Shown here: positions 24,572 through 33,673 of the stretch, piece by piece | Position numbering within the stretch: position 1 is the stretch's first letter | How the letters are laid out: each line of letters opens with the position of its first letter | Assembly (NCBI GenBank): GCA_039030335.1 | Contig: JBCCEJ010000011.1 | Coordinates: forward strand, 1 to 64,000 | Source: JBCCEJ01 sp039030335 | GTDB lineage: Bacteria > Pseudomonadota > Gammaproteobacteria > HK1 | Direction of reading: 5' to 3' | DNA: 64,000 nt | Program-made: the position numbers and the translations under genes | Notes under the pieces: model-generated | Databases searched by the model: none | What the model was told of the DNA's origin: nothing | Seen by the model: only the letters and a program-made list of their open reading frames with translations

Positions 24572-26668
24572 TCAGCCTACCTCTGCGTACTCAACACCGC
24601 GCCCGATCCATCGCTGGATCAGCAGCGGCGCGCGGTGAGGACATGTTCCGACGATATCTTCAGCGGCTTCTACCGCCTGCTCAAGCAGCTGATGATCGCG
24701 ACCCAGGTCGGCGACCCGCATTTGCACATCTCCGGTCTGACGCGTGCCCAACACTTCGCCCGGGCCGCGCAGCTCCAGGTCCTTTTCGGCGATCTCGAAT
24801 CCGTCGGTGCTGTCGCGCAACACGCCCAGTCGCGCTTTCGCCAGTCGCGAGAGCGGGGCTTTGTAGACCAGCACGCAGGCGCTTTTGCGTTGACCGCGGC
24901 CGACTCGACCGCGGAGCTGATGGAGCTGTGAAAGTCCCAGCCGTTCCGCGTTCTCGATGATCATCAGGCTTGCATTCGGCACGTCCACGCCAACTTCAAT
25001 GACCGTCGTGGCGACCAGCAGGTCCAGATCGCCGGCACGAAAAGCCTGCATCACGAGGTCGCGCTCTGCCGGCTTCAGCCGGCCGTGCACCAGGCCGATC
25101 TGCAACTGCGGAAGCGCTTGCGCGAGCGCCTGAGCCGTCGCTTGTGCCGCTTCCGCCTGGACGGCCTCGGATTCTTCGATAAGCGGGCAAACCCAGTAGG
25201 CCTGCTGGCCAGCCGCGCACGCTGCCGCGATCCGTTGAACGATCGCCGGACGCCGCGAGTCCGGCAGCACCGCGGTATCGATCTGCTGACGACCGGGGGG
25301 TAACTCGTCGACCGCGGAGACGTCGAGATGCGCGTAGGCGGTCATCGCCAGGGTGCGAGGAATAGGCGTTGCCGTCATGATCAGTTGATGTGGAAACATC
25401 GAACCGTCCTCACCGCCTTTCGCCAGTAGCGCATGCCGCTGGTGCACGCCGAAGCGGTGCTGCTCATCGATGATGACGAGGCCGAGGCGTGCGAAGCGTA
25501 CGGCCTCTTGAAACAATGCGTGCGTGCCAACCGCGATACCGCACTGGCCGCTGGCGAGCGCTTCGAGCGTGTCGCGTCGGGCTCTTGCCGTCTGCTTTCC
25601 ACCGAGCCACGCAACGCGCACGCCATGTGGCTCGAACCAGGTGCTGAACTGGCGAAGATGCTGCTCCGCGAGCAGTTCGGTCGGCGCCATGACAGCGCAC
25701 TGGTGACCTGATTCCACGGCGCGAATGGCGGCCAGCGCCGCGACCACGGTTTTGCCGGACCCGACGTCCCCCTGCACGAGCCGGTACATTGGATGTCCAC
25801 GCACGAGGTCTGCGCCGATCTCATCGACAACCCGCCGCTGTGCGCCGGTGAGTTCGAACCCGAGCGCGCGAACGAAGGCCGGCTCCAGGGTGCCGTTGCC
25901 GCGCAGCGGCTTTGCCCGTCGCTCAGTGGCTTGCGCCCTGAGCGCCCGGTGGCTCAACTGGTGCGCCACCATCTCCTCGAAGCCCAGACGTTGCCGTGCC
26001 TGTTCGAGCGCGAGCCGATCGACCGGCGCGGGCGGCGCATGCAGCCGGCTCAGCGCGGCGGCAAGTTCGAGGGGCTCGGAATCGGGCGGTGAGGAAGCTG
26101 GATTGAGCGGCTGCCGCCACGCTTGCGGTAACAATTCTTCCAACGCGCCGCTTCGCTCGGCGCCCGCCAGCGCCTGTTGGCACAGCCGCCTGATCGTCGC
26201 CTGGTTCAGACCTTCGGTCGTCGGATAAACCGCCGTCAGTTCGGCGTCAGTGTGTGCTGGCTCGTCTTCACCCAGCAGCTGATATTCGGGATGCACCATC
26301 TCCAGGCCAGCCGGGCCGCGGCGTACGTCGCCGAAACACTGAACCCGCGCGCCTCGCTTGAAACCCTGTTTCTGAGCATTACCAAAATGGAAGAAGCGCA
26401 GGTCGATATGGCCCGTGCCGTCGGCAACCCTCACCAGCAGGCTCCGGCGGCGTCCGAACTTGACCTCCGAGACCTGTACATCGGCGACGATCAGGACCGC
26501 GTGCCCGGCTCGCAGCGAACCCACGGGTATGGCGCACGTCCGATCCTCGTACCTCAACGGCAGGTGAAACAGCAGGTCCTGGACGCGTTCCAGCCCCAGG
26601 CGACCGAGACGCTCGGCTACTTTGGCGCCGACACCCCGCAGCGATGTAACGGGCTGGTCCAGCAACAC
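24572..26668 (-). CDS. recG: ATP-dependent DNA helicase RecG
   Basis: 698 residues, full length. Branch-migrates stalled forks and recombination intermediates. The N-terminal wedge/OB domain (about 1-150) precedes superfamily 2 helicase motifs: Walker A GDVGSGKTVVAA, the DEXH-type IDEQHRFG, MTATPIPRTLAM, and the C-terminal QLRGRVGRG with the TRG-type tail. GTG at 26668 is used, 17 bp after the ridA stop. It is part of the common gammaproteobacterial order spoT-ridA-recG. Confidence 0.96.
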   Translation of the reverse strand: MLLDQPVTSLRGVGAKVAERLGRLGLERVQDLLFHLPLRYEDRTCAIPVGSLRAGHAVLIVADVQVSEVKFGRRRSLLVRVADGTGHIDLRFFHFGNAQKQGFKRGARVQCFGDVRRGPAGLEMVHPEYQLLGEDEPAHTDAELTAVYPTTEGLNQATIRRLCQQALAGAERSGALEELLPQAWRQPLNPASSPPDSEPLELAAALSRLHAPPAPVDRLALEQARQRLGFEEMVAHQLSHRALRAQATERRAKPLRGNGTLEPAFVRALGFELTGAQRRVVDEIGADLVRGHPMYRLVQGDVGSGKTVVAALAAIRAVESGHQCAVMAPTELLAEQHLRQFSTWFEPHGVRVAWLGGKQTARARRDTLEALASGQCGIAVGTHALFQEAVRFARLGLVIIDEQHRFGVHQRHALLAKGGEDGSMFPHQLIMTATPIPRTLAMTAYAHLDVSAVDELPPGRQQIDTAVLPDSRRPAIVQRIAAACAAGQQAYWVCPLIEESEAVQAEAAQATAQALAQALPQLQIGLVHGRLKPAERDLVMQAFRAGDLDLLVATTVIEVGVDVPNASLMIIENAERLGLSQLHQLRGRVGRGQRKSACVLVYKAPLSRLAKARLGVLRDSTDGFEIAEKDLELRGPGEVLGTRQTGDVQMRVADLGRDHQLLEQAVEAAEDIVGTCPHRAPLLIQRWIGRGVEYAEVG

Positions 26669-26684
26669 TGCCCCCGCGCTGGAC

Positions 26685-27068
26685 TCAGTCCAGCACCATC
26701 ACCGCTTCGATCTCTACGAGCGCGCCTTTCGGCAACTCACTCACGCCCACCGCGGCCCGGGCTGGAAAGGGTTCTGCCATATGGGCGGCCATCACCTCGT
26801 TGACGGTGGGGAAGTTGCTGAGGTCGGTCAGGTACGCATTGACCTTGACGATATCGCCGAGCGAGCCCCCCGCGGCCGCTGCGACGGCAGCGAGATTTCG
26901 GAAGACCTGATCGGCCTGCTCGCGGAAGTCATCGCTGACCAGTTCCATGCTCGCCGGATCCAGCGGGATCTGGCCGGACATGTAAACCGTATTGCCAGTG
27001 CGTACGGCTTGCGAATAGGTACCGATCGCCGCGGGCGCGGTGTCCGTTTGAATGATGGTCTTGCTCAT
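26685..27068 (-). CDS. ridA: RidA family reactive intermediate deaminase
   Basis: 127 residues. Hydrolyses 2-aminoacrylate and related enamines formed by PLP enzymes. Signature residues are visible: GTYSQAVRTGNTVYMSGQIPLDP, VNAYLTDLSNFPTVNEV, and ARAAVGVSELPKGALVEIEA with the active-site Arg. Shine-Dalgarno AGGAG is 9 nt before the ATG. It sits between spoT and recG; the window also encodes a diaminopropionate ammonia-lyase that would generate 2-aminoacrylate, a natural RidA substrate. Confidence 0.96.
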   Translation of the reverse strand: MSKTIIQTDTAPAAIGTYSQAVRTGNTVYMSGQIPLDPASMELVSDDFREQADQVFRNLAAVAAAAGGSLGDIVKVNAYLTDLSNFPTVNEVMAAHMAEPFPARAAVGVSELPKGALVEIEAVMVLD

Positions 27069-27101
27069 GTCCCGAAGGCTCCTGAAGGATGTCGCACTCT
27101 T

Positions 27102-27122
27102 GTTGCCACATTGTGGCGCAAC
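27102..27122. promoter_or_regulatory. Inverted repeat upstream of ridA
   Basis: Near-palindrome with arms GTTGCCACA and TGTGGCGCAAC (one 2-nt bulge), 34 bp upstream of the ridA start. It could be an operator or a 5'-UTR hairpin; no regulator is identified. Confidence 0.35.
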
Positions 27123-27201
27123 TCGATGCCCGGAGAGTGGTCCCGGCGACGGCAGCCCCTGCCCAAGACGGCTGGCACCGTGCTGCTTGACGGTCTGCGT
27201 C

Positions 27202-29379
27202 TCAGCTGCGCGTGCGCTGGATCCGGTTCACTGACGGCGTAGCGCGCAAGCCTCGCATGATCGCTGCCAGGTGAGTCCGGCTCTGCACACCAATCTGCAT
27301 ATCGAGCGTAGAGACCATCCCGTCGCGCTCGATCGTGGCGATATGCTCAATGTTGGCATCCTCTTCCGCGATCACTTGCGCGACCGTCGCCAGCACCCCG
27401 CGTTCATTGTTGACCAGCATGCGCACTTCGGCGGTGAATTCGCGGTCTACCGACGGCTCCCATGCGAGTTCGATCTGCTGGTCGACACTGCTGGCCGCAT
27501 CGACGATGTTGCTGCAGTTGCGGTTGTGTACGACGATGCCGCGCCCGGGGCTGACAAAGCCCGCGATCAGATCACCTGGAATTGGATGACAGCAGCGGCC
27601 AAACGTCACCAGCATGCCCTCGGTGCCGCGCACCAGCAACGGCTCCTGCGATGCAGCGGCCTCTGCCTCAGCGGCTGAATCGTCGTTGTCTGCCTCGTCG
27701 TCAGCCGGCTCTGGTGTGACCAGCTGATGCGCCACCAGCAAGGCCAGTTTGCGTCCGAGGCCGATATCCGCGAGCACGTCGCCGATGCTGCCCGCACCAA
27801 CTTCATCGCAAACGCGCCGTTGGTCGGCTTCGGGAATCTCGCTCAGCTGCAGGGACATGCGTGCCAGCGCCTGATTCAGCAGGCGTTCGCCGAGCTCTTC
27901 GGCTTCGCCTGAGCGCAGATTCTTCAGCTGATTGCGGATGTTGGCGCGCGCTTTCCCAGTGACCACAAATCCCAGCCAACTCGCGTTGGGGCGGGCCCAA
28001 GGGGCGGTTACGACCTCGACGGTCTGGCCACTTTGGAGCTGCGTGCTGAGCGGTGCGTAGCGCCGGTCGATCTTGACGGCTACGCAGGTATTGCCGACGT
28101 CGGTGTGCACAGCGTAAGCAAAGTCTACGGCCGTAGCGTCCTCGGGTAGCTGCTTGATTTCTCCTGCGGGGGTGAACACGTAGACTTCACGTGTGAATAG
28201 GTCGACCTTGACGTTCTCGATGAACTCCATGGTGTCGCCCGCGGTGTCGCCGAGCTCAAGTAGCCCACGGGCCCATTCGGCCGCGCGTTTGTTGGCCGAA
28301 TTGGCATTCGCCTCGCCGGTCTTGTATCGCCAGTGCGCGGCCACTCCCGCTTCTGCTACCGCATGCATGTCTGCCGTGCGAATCTGGATTTCTATCGGCA
28401 CGCCGAACGGGCCGAGTAGCACGGTATGCAACGACTGGTAACCGTTGGCCTTCGGGATCGCGATGTAATCCTTGAACCGGCCGGGCATCGGATTGTAGAG
28501 ACCGTGCACGCAGCCGATGGCGCGGTAGCAGTTGTCGGCGCTGTCGACGATGATGCGGAAGGCATAGATGTCCATGACCTCCGCGAAGGACAGTCCCTTG
28601 CGGGACATCTTGTCGTAGAGGCTGTAGATGTGCTTTTCGCGTCCGATCACCTCGGCTTTCAAACCGTCTTGCTTGAGGCGCGCTTTGATCGCGCGGGTGA
28701 TCGTGCGGATGATCTGACGCCGGTGCCCGCGGGCGCGCTTCACTTCGTCGGCCAGTACGCGATGCCGTTGAGGGTAGAGCGCCCTGAACCCGAGATCTTC
28801 GAGTTCGAGTCGAAAACTGTTGAGGCCCAGCCGGTTCGCGATCGGGGCGTAGATGTCGAGCGTCTCGCGCGCGATCTGGCGGCGCTTTTCCGGTTTCAGC
28901 GCACCCAGCGTGCGCATGTTGTGCAGACGGTCGGCCAGCTTGATGAGCATGACGCGAATGTCGCGCGCCATCGCCAGCATCATCTTACGGAAGTACTCGG
29001 CCTGCGCCTCCGCCTTGCTGCCAAACTCAACCTGCGTCAGCTTGCTGACGCCGTCGACGAGTTCTGCAACCTCGCCGCCGAATAGCGCGGCTATCTGGTC
29101 TTTGCCGGTCGGTGTGTCCTCGATGACATCGTGCAGGATGGCCGCGACCAGCACCTGATGGTCGAGCTGCATGTCAGCCAGGATTCGCGAAACCTGGAGC
29201 GGGTGGAAGATGTAGGGCTCGCCGGAAGCGCGCCGCTGACCGGCGTGTGCTTCCGCACCGAACATGAACGCGTTGTAGATGGTGCGCACCTGTTCGGGTT
29301 CCAGGTAGCGCTCGACCTCATCACAAAGGTCGGTGATGCGAAATTTCGGCAGTTCGGCTGCCTTGGCGACGGCCACCAC
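27202..29379 (-). CDS. spoT: Bifunctional (p)ppGpp synthetase/hydrolase SpoT
   Basis: 725 residues, full length. The HD hydrolase domain has ILHDVIEDTP (His83, Asp84, Glu87, Asp88). The synthetase domain carries GRFKDYIAIPKANGYQSLHT with the RxKD motif typical of bifunctional enzymes. A TGS domain (VDLFTREVYVFTPAGEIKQLP), a helical/zinc-finger region with CCHPIPGD and a C-terminal ACT domain (NNERGVLATVAQVIAEED) follow. It starts at GTG 29379 and is 31 bp from the rpoZ stop, in the classic gmk-rpoZ-spoT order. Confidence 0.97.
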   Translation of the reverse strand: MVAVAKAAELPKFRITDLCDEVERYLEPEQVRTIYNAFMFGAEAHAGQRRASGEPYIFHPLQVSRILADMQLDHQVLVAAILHDVIEDTPTGKDQIAALFGGEVAELVDGVSKLTQVEFGSKAEAQAEYFRKMMLAMARDIRVMLIKLADRLHNMRTLGALKPEKRRQIARETLDIYAPIANRLGLNSFRLELEDLGFRALYPQRHRVLADEVKRARGHRRQIIRTITRAIKARLKQDGLKAEVIGREKHIYSLYDKMSRKGLSFAEVMDIYAFRIIVDSADNCYRAIGCVHGLYNPMPGRFKDYIAIPKANGYQSLHTVLLGPFGVPIEIQIRTADMHAVAEAGVAAHWRYKTGEANANSANKRAAEWARGLLELGDTAGDTMEFIENVKVDLFTREVYVFTPAGEIKQLPEDATAVDFAYAVHTDVGNTCVAVKIDRRYAPLSTQLQSGQTVEVVTAPWARPNASWLGFVVTGKARANIRNQLKNLRSGEAEELGERLLNQALARMSLQLSEIPEADQRRVCDEVGAGSIGDVLADIGLGRKLALLVAHQLVTPEPADDEADNDDSAAEAEAAASQEPLLVRGTEGMLVTFGRCCHPIPGDLIAGFVSPGRGIVVHNRNCSNIVDAASSVDQQIELAWEPSVDREFTAEVRMLVNNERGVLATVAQVIAEEDANIEHIATIERDGMVSTLDMQIGVQSRTHLAAIMRGLRATPSVNRIQRTRS

Positions 29380-29410
29380 GACTCAGGCCCGCCGGCGCGG
29401 CGCCTGCCGG

Positions 29411-29686
29411 TCAGGCCATCGGATCTGCAAGCTCTCCGTCCCCCTCGATGCCTTCCAGCAATTCGGCGTGGGACCGTTCCTCGGCTTCTCTTTCCGCCAT
29501 CGTACGCGGCGTTATCTTGCCTTCCGCGATCTCGCGCAGGGCGATGACGGTCGATTTGTCGTTCGATTCATCGACCAGCGGCTCGGCACCTCGTGCGATC
29601 TGGCGGGCGCGTTTGGTCGCCAGCAGCACCAGTTCGAAGCGGTTGTCGACGTTATCGAGGCAGTCTTCTACGGTAATGCGTGCCAT
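29411..29686 (-). CDS. rpoZ: RNA polymerase omega subunit
   Basis: 91 residues. Binds the beta' subunit and aids polymerase assembly and ppGpp response. MARITVEDCLDNVDNRFELVLLATKRARQIA is the family hallmark and IALREIAEGKITP the conserved end of the core. The start ATG 29686 gives the canonical N-terminus; 23 extra codons upstream in frame are not conserved. The acidic tail (ELLEGIEGDGELADPMA) is somewhat long. Confidence 0.97.
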   Translation of the reverse strand: MARITVEDCLDNVDNRFELVLLATKRARQIARGAEPLVDESNDKSTVIALREIAEGKITPRTMAEREAEERSHAELLEGIEGDGELADPMA

Positions 29687-29785
29687 GGCTGCAACTTCTG
29701 TCTGTAAAACGCAGTATTTTAGCTTACTCGGCGCGAGCCGCCCACACTGCCGCAAATAGATATCCGTCGGTGGTCGAGCGCACTC

Positions 29786-30454
29786 TCACCCGGGGCCGAG
29801 GCGGGCCATCAGCTCGGCTTCGCGAACCCGGTGTCTGGCCGTGCGCTGGCGTTCGGCGACGACGATCGATTCAAGCCTTGCCGCGGCGGCCTGGAAGTCA
29901 TCGTTGATGATGCAGTATTCGAATTCGTCCAGATGACCCAGCTCATCGCGCGCTTCGGCGAGCCGTGTGGCGATTACTTCGTCGCTGTCCTTGCCGCGGT
30001 TCAGCAGCCGCTGCTCGAGGGCATCGAGCGACGGCGGCAGGATCATGACCGAGACCGTTTGCTTGAGGCGCTGACGGGCGAGCTGCGCCCCCTGCCAGTC
30101 GATCTCGAGGATGATGTCGGCGCCTTCGGAGAGCCGCGACGCCACGAACGCGCGCGACGTGCCGTACAGATTGCCAAATACGGTCGCGTGTTCGAGCATC
30201 TCGCCGCCCCGCATGGCGGCTTCGAACTCTTCGACGGTAACGAAGTGGTAGTGCACTCCGTCTTCTTCGCCTTCGCGCGGCGCCCGCGTCGTGAGCGAAA
30301 CCGAGAGTTCGAGATCGGGGATGCGACGCCGCAGTTCGCGCACCAACGACGTCTTACCGGCTCCGGATGGCGCTGAGACAATGAGGGCGAAGCCCGGCGC
30401 CGGTTTCGTGTCGGGCACGACAGCTAGTTCGGGGGCAGCGCTCATTTCGGTCAT
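29786..30454 (-). CDS. gmk: Guanylate kinase
   Basis: 222 residues. Phosphorylates GMP to GDP. P-loop SAPSGAGKTSL, GMP-binding VSLTTRAPREGEEDGVHYHF, EMLEHATVFGNLYGTS and ILEIDWQGAQ are present. It overlaps the yicC stop by 4 bp (ATGA), indicating coupling. About 15 N-terminal residues before the P-loop region are extra compared with E. coli. Confidence 0.97.
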   Translation of the reverse strand: MTEMSAAPELAVVPDTKPAPGFALIVSAPSGAGKTSLVRELRRRIPDLELSVSLTTRAPREGEEDGVHYHFVTVEEFEAAMRGGEMLEHATVFGNLYGTSRAFVASRLSEGADIILEIDWQGAQLARQRLKQTVSVMILPPSLDALEQRLLNRGKDSDEVIATRLAEARDELGHLDEFEYCIINDDFQAAAARLESIVVAERQRTARHRVREAELMARLGPG

Positions 30455-31317
30455 TCTATGTTCTGTACCTGTTCGCGCATCTGTTCGATCAAGACCTTCA
30501 GATCAACCGATGCCCTGGTGGTAACAGTATCGACAGATTTCGAGCCAAGTGTATTGGCCTCCCTGTTCAGCTCCTGCATCAGGAAATCAAGGCGGCGGCC
30601 CACCGGCTCGTCGCGACCCAGGACTGCGCGCACTTCATCGATATGCGCGCGCAGCCGATCCAACTCTTCAGCGACATCGATCTTTTGTGCAAAGAACACG
30701 ATCTCCTGCTCCACACGCTGCGGATCCAACTCACCGCTGACCTCGGCGAGGCGTGCTTTGAGCTTCTCCCGCGCTGCTTCGACGATCCCGGGTAACCCGG
30801 CCTGGACGCTGTCGACGATGCCACTCATCGTCTCGAGCCGGCTCTGCAGCATCGCGTCAAGGCGGGCACCTTCGCGCTCGCGGGTGCTAACCAGTTCGTC
30901 CAGGGCCTGATCGAGGCTCGCGAGTACGGCCGGTGCGGCGGCGTCCAGATCCACGGGCGGCGCCTCGATGACGCCCGGCCATCGCAAGACTTCCAGCTGG
31001 CCAGGTGGGTCCGTTTCCGGAAACACCTTTCCAATGGCCGCGCACGCGGCGGCAACCTGCTCGGCCAGCGCGAGATTCACATTCAATGGCGCGTCGACCT
31101 GCGTGCCGGACTGCAGTTTCAGCGTACAATCCAGCTTGCCGCGTTTCAGACGACCCGATACCCGCTCCCGTATGGCACTGTCGAGGGCCCTGACGTCCTC
31201 CGGCAGGCGCAGCGATTGATCCAGATAACGGTTGTTCACCGTGCGCAGTTCCCAGGTGACGGTGCCGAGTGGCGTATCACTGGCGGTGCGTGCGTAGGCA
31301 GTCATGCTGCGAATCAT
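30451..31317 (-). CDS. yicC: YicC family endoribonuclease
   Basis: 288 residues. Cytosolic RNase of the YicC/DUF1732 family. The N-terminus MIRSMTAYARTASDTPLG and ELRTVNNRYLDQSLRLPEDVR and the C-terminus RLDFLMQELNREANTLGSKS and EQMREQVQNIE are diagnostic. The start ATG 31317 fits the family; the longer frame to 31782 overlaps the divergent rph region and is rejected. Divergent from rph (189 bp between starts), as commonly seen. Confidence 0.95.
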   Translation of the reverse strand: MIRSMTAYARTASDTPLGTVTWELRTVNNRYLDQSLRLPEDVRALDSAIRERVSGRLKRGKLDCTLKLQSGTQVDAPLNVNLALAEQVAAACAAIGKVFPETDPPGQLEVLRWPGVIEAPPVDLDAAAPAVLASLDQALDELVSTREREGARLDAMLQSRLETMSGIVDSVQAGLPGIVEAAREKLKARLAEVSGELDPQRVEQEIVFFAQKIDVAEELDRLRAHIDEVRAVLGRDEPVGRRLDFLMQELNREANTLGSKSVDTVTTRASVDLKVLIEQMREQVQNIE

Positions 31318-31506
31318 CGTGCGACGGCTCCTGACGATAGCGTGAATGGGGTAATCGTGGTCGAACGCCGACCCGTGCCTCTGACGCTGGCTGTACGCTC
31401 GCGTTCGTGATCGAAAGCCGAGCGGCCGGGCGGTGAATGTAGCCGCATAGTTTAACCTCCAGGCGTGTCCGATGCGGCAGCGCCTGCCACCGATACAGGG
31501 GTATTC

Positions 31507-32232
31507 ATGACTCGACCCAGCGGGCGCTCCGCCGATGCGATGCGCAGTGTCACTATCGAGCGCGGATTCACGATGCATGCCGAAGGCTCGGTGCTCGTGT
31601 CTTTCGGCAACACCAGGGTGCTTTGCACCGCGTCGGTCGAAGAGCGCGTGCCGCCGTGGATGCGCGGCAAGGGCCGCGGCTGGGTCACGGCCGAATACGG
31701 CATGCTTCCGCGCGCGACCACGGACCGCAACGGGCGTGAGGCGGCGCGAGGTAAACAGGGCGGCCGCACGCTTGAAATTCAACGCTTGATAGGAAGGTCG
31801 CTCCGCGCTGTCGTCGATCTGAGCGCGCTCGGCGAGCGCGCTGTAACGCTCGACTGCGACGTCCTGCAGGCTGATGGCGGTACCCGTACTGCGTCCATTT
31901 CCGGTGCCTACGTGGCACTCGTAGACGCACTGGGGAAATTGGAGAGGGCCGGACGTTTGTCACGGAATCCGATCCATGGGCAGGTCGCGGCGGTATCGGT
32001 GGGCATCTACGGCGGAGCCCCGGTGCTGGACCTGGACTACGCTGAAGACAGCGAAGCCGAGACCGACATGAACGTGGTCATGAATGAGGCCGGCGGATTC
32101 ATCGAAGTACAGGGCACCGCCGAGGGGCATGCATTTCGACGCGAAGAGCTCGACGCGATGCTGCACCTCGCCGAGCATGGCATCGGTGAGATCATGGGCG
32201 TGCAGCGCGAAGCCCTCGCAAGACCGCTCTGA
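31507..32232 (+). CDS. rph: Ribonuclease PH
   Basis: 241 residues. Phosphorolytic 3'-5' exoribonuclease trimming tRNA 3' ends. Motifs are TRPSGRSADAMR at the N-terminus, GNTRVLCTASVEERVPPWMRG, GWVTAEYGMLPRAT, CDVLQADGGTRTASI and YAEDSEAETDMNVVM. ATG 31507 gives the conserved N-terminus. Probably cotranscribed with rdgB 104 bp downstream. Confidence 0.97.
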   Translation: MTRPSGRSADAMRSVTIERGFTMHAEGSVLVSFGNTRVLCTASVEERVPPWMRGKGRGWVTAEYGMLPRATTDRNGREAARGKQGGRTLEIQRLIGRSLRAVVDLSALGERAVTLDCDVLQADGGTRTASISGAYVALVDALGKLERAGRLSRNPIHGQVAAVSVGIYGGAPVLDLDYAEDSEAETDMNVVMNEAGGFIEVQGTAEGHAFRREELDAMLHLAEHGIGEIMGVQREALARPL

Positions 32233-32336
32233 TACGTCACCGACGAGCACCATCGGCCAGCGATTCACAGAAGCGATATCAGACCCGGGCGGGTGAACGC
32301 CACCGGCTCGGCTCAGTTCAGGACGCCCCCAAACCC

Positions 32337-33008
32337 ATGAGCAGCGAATTCGATCGGTCCTTGGGAACGCGTTCTGGTTCGTTCCCGCTCGCAAAAGTCG
32401 TGCTGGCGAGCGGCAATCGCGGCAAGCTCGCGGAGCTCGGGGCGATGCTGAAACCCCTCGGTCTCACCGTTACGTCCCTTGCGGACTTTGGCCTCGAAGG
32501 GCCCGAAGAGCCGGCTGAGACATTTGTCGAAAACGCCCTCATCAAGGCTCGTCATGCGGCCTTGCACACCGGCCTCGCCGCGATCGCAGACGATTCCGGT
32601 ATCGCGGTGGACGCGCTGGATGGGGCGCCGGGGGTTCGCTCGGCACGCTACGCGGGCGAGCACGGCAACGACGGCGCCAACGTCGAGCGGGTCCTGGCCG
32701 AGCTGGCTGCGCGGCCCGGTGCGGCACGGCGGGCGAGCTTTCACGCCTGCGTCGTGCTGCTGAGACATCCGACCGACCCGGCGCCGCTCATCTGTCATGG
32801 GCGCTGGGACGGCGTCATTCTCGATGCGCCGCGGGGAACGGGCGGCTTTGGCTACGATCCGGTGTTTGGCGTGCCCGAGCGGCAGATGCGCTCCGCCGCC
32901 GAGCTCAGTAGCGATGATAAGAACCGGCTCAGTCACCGCGGCAAGGCGATGACGGCGCTCATCGCTGAGCTCGCCGCACTGCGCGCCGTCGAACAGCCGG
33001 ATACGTGA
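32337..33008 (+). CDS. rdgB: XTP/dITP diphosphatase (RdgB/Ham1)
   Basis: 223 residues. Hydrolyses non-canonical purine nucleotides (dITP, XTP) to prevent their incorporation. VLASGNRGKLAEL, ETFVENALIKARHAA, IADDSGIAVDALDGAPGV and GGFGYDPVFGVPE are all conserved, with a C-terminal NRLSHRGKAM. About 18 residues precede the usual start of the fold. The rph-rdgB pairing is standard; the hemW gene often found next is absent. Confidence 0.96.
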   Translation: MSSEFDRSLGTRSGSFPLAKVVLASGNRGKLAELGAMLKPLGLTVTSLADFGLEGPEEPAETFVENALIKARHAALHTGLAAIADDSGIAVDALDGAPGVRSARYAGEHGNDGANVERVLAELAARPGAARRASFHACVVLLRHPTDPAPLICHGRWDGVILDAPRGTGGFGYDPVFGVPERQMRSAAELSSDDKNRLSHRGKAMTALIAELAALRAVEQPDT

Positions 33009-33129
33009 TCCGCGCGGGCCGTCATCGATGCGCCGGATTTCGTTCACCGAGCTATACTTGGGTGCTATGGAAACCATCTGGCGCAACGGCGTGAGCGGAG
33101 CGGCTGCTGGCCCCAACGGCCGGTGGCTG

Positions 33130-33624
33130 ATGCGGACGTTGCTGTTGGCGGCGCTTACGCTGTTCGCGGCAACGGCGTGTGAAGCGCGGATGTACCAGTG
33201 GTGGGATGCCAGTTCCGGGCGGCTGCAGATGTCCGGCGAGCCACCGAGCTGGTATCGCAGCGCGACTCCGGGGCCCCGCGTTATGGTCTACGACAACGGC
33301 TTTCTGGTCGACGACACCGACATCGACGTCTCGGTGTTCCGACGTCTTGCGCTCCGTAAGAAAGCGTTCGACGAGTTGGAAGAGCGTCGCGCCGTCGCCG
33401 ATCTACGCCGTCTGAAGGAAGCGGAGGAGCGCGCGGCCCGACTGGCGGATAAGCGCGACCAGATCGCCGATCGTCAATCCGGTCGTAGCGCCCGAGCGGC
33501 AGCCGCGAGGGATGCCGAGAAGGCCCCTGCCGAACGGGCCACCGAGTTGCCCTCCGTACTGGATTCGGACGGCATCGACCGCCTGAAAGCGATCATCTCC
33601 GCGTTCGATCAGTTGCGTCAGTAG
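33130..33624 (+). CDS. Exported protein of unknown function, DUF4124-like N-terminus
   Basis: 164 residues from ATG 33130; a longer form from 33067 is possible. An N-terminal signal peptide (MRTLLLAALTLFAATA) ends near Cys-Glu-Ala, which lacks a clean lipobox, so signal peptidase I cleavage is likelier than lipidation. The mature part begins MYQWWDASSGRLQMSGEPPSWYRS, recalling DUF4124-type envelope proteins. It ends in a charged, probably coiled-coil region (about residues 85-130) rich in Glu, Arg and Ala. It is convergent with the kinase gene. Function unknown. Confidence 0.65.
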   Translation: MRTLLLAALTLFAATACEARMYQWWDASSGRLQMSGEPPSWYRSATPGPRVMVYDNGFLVDDTDIDVSVFRRLALRKKAFDELEERRAVADLRRLKEAEERAARLADKRDQIADRQSGRSARAAAARDAEKAPAERATELPSVLDSDGIDRLKAIISAFDQLRQ

Positions 33625-33673
33625 TGCGCTCCGGGAAGCGGGTGTAGGCCAGACGCCGCCCGACCAAAACTCG

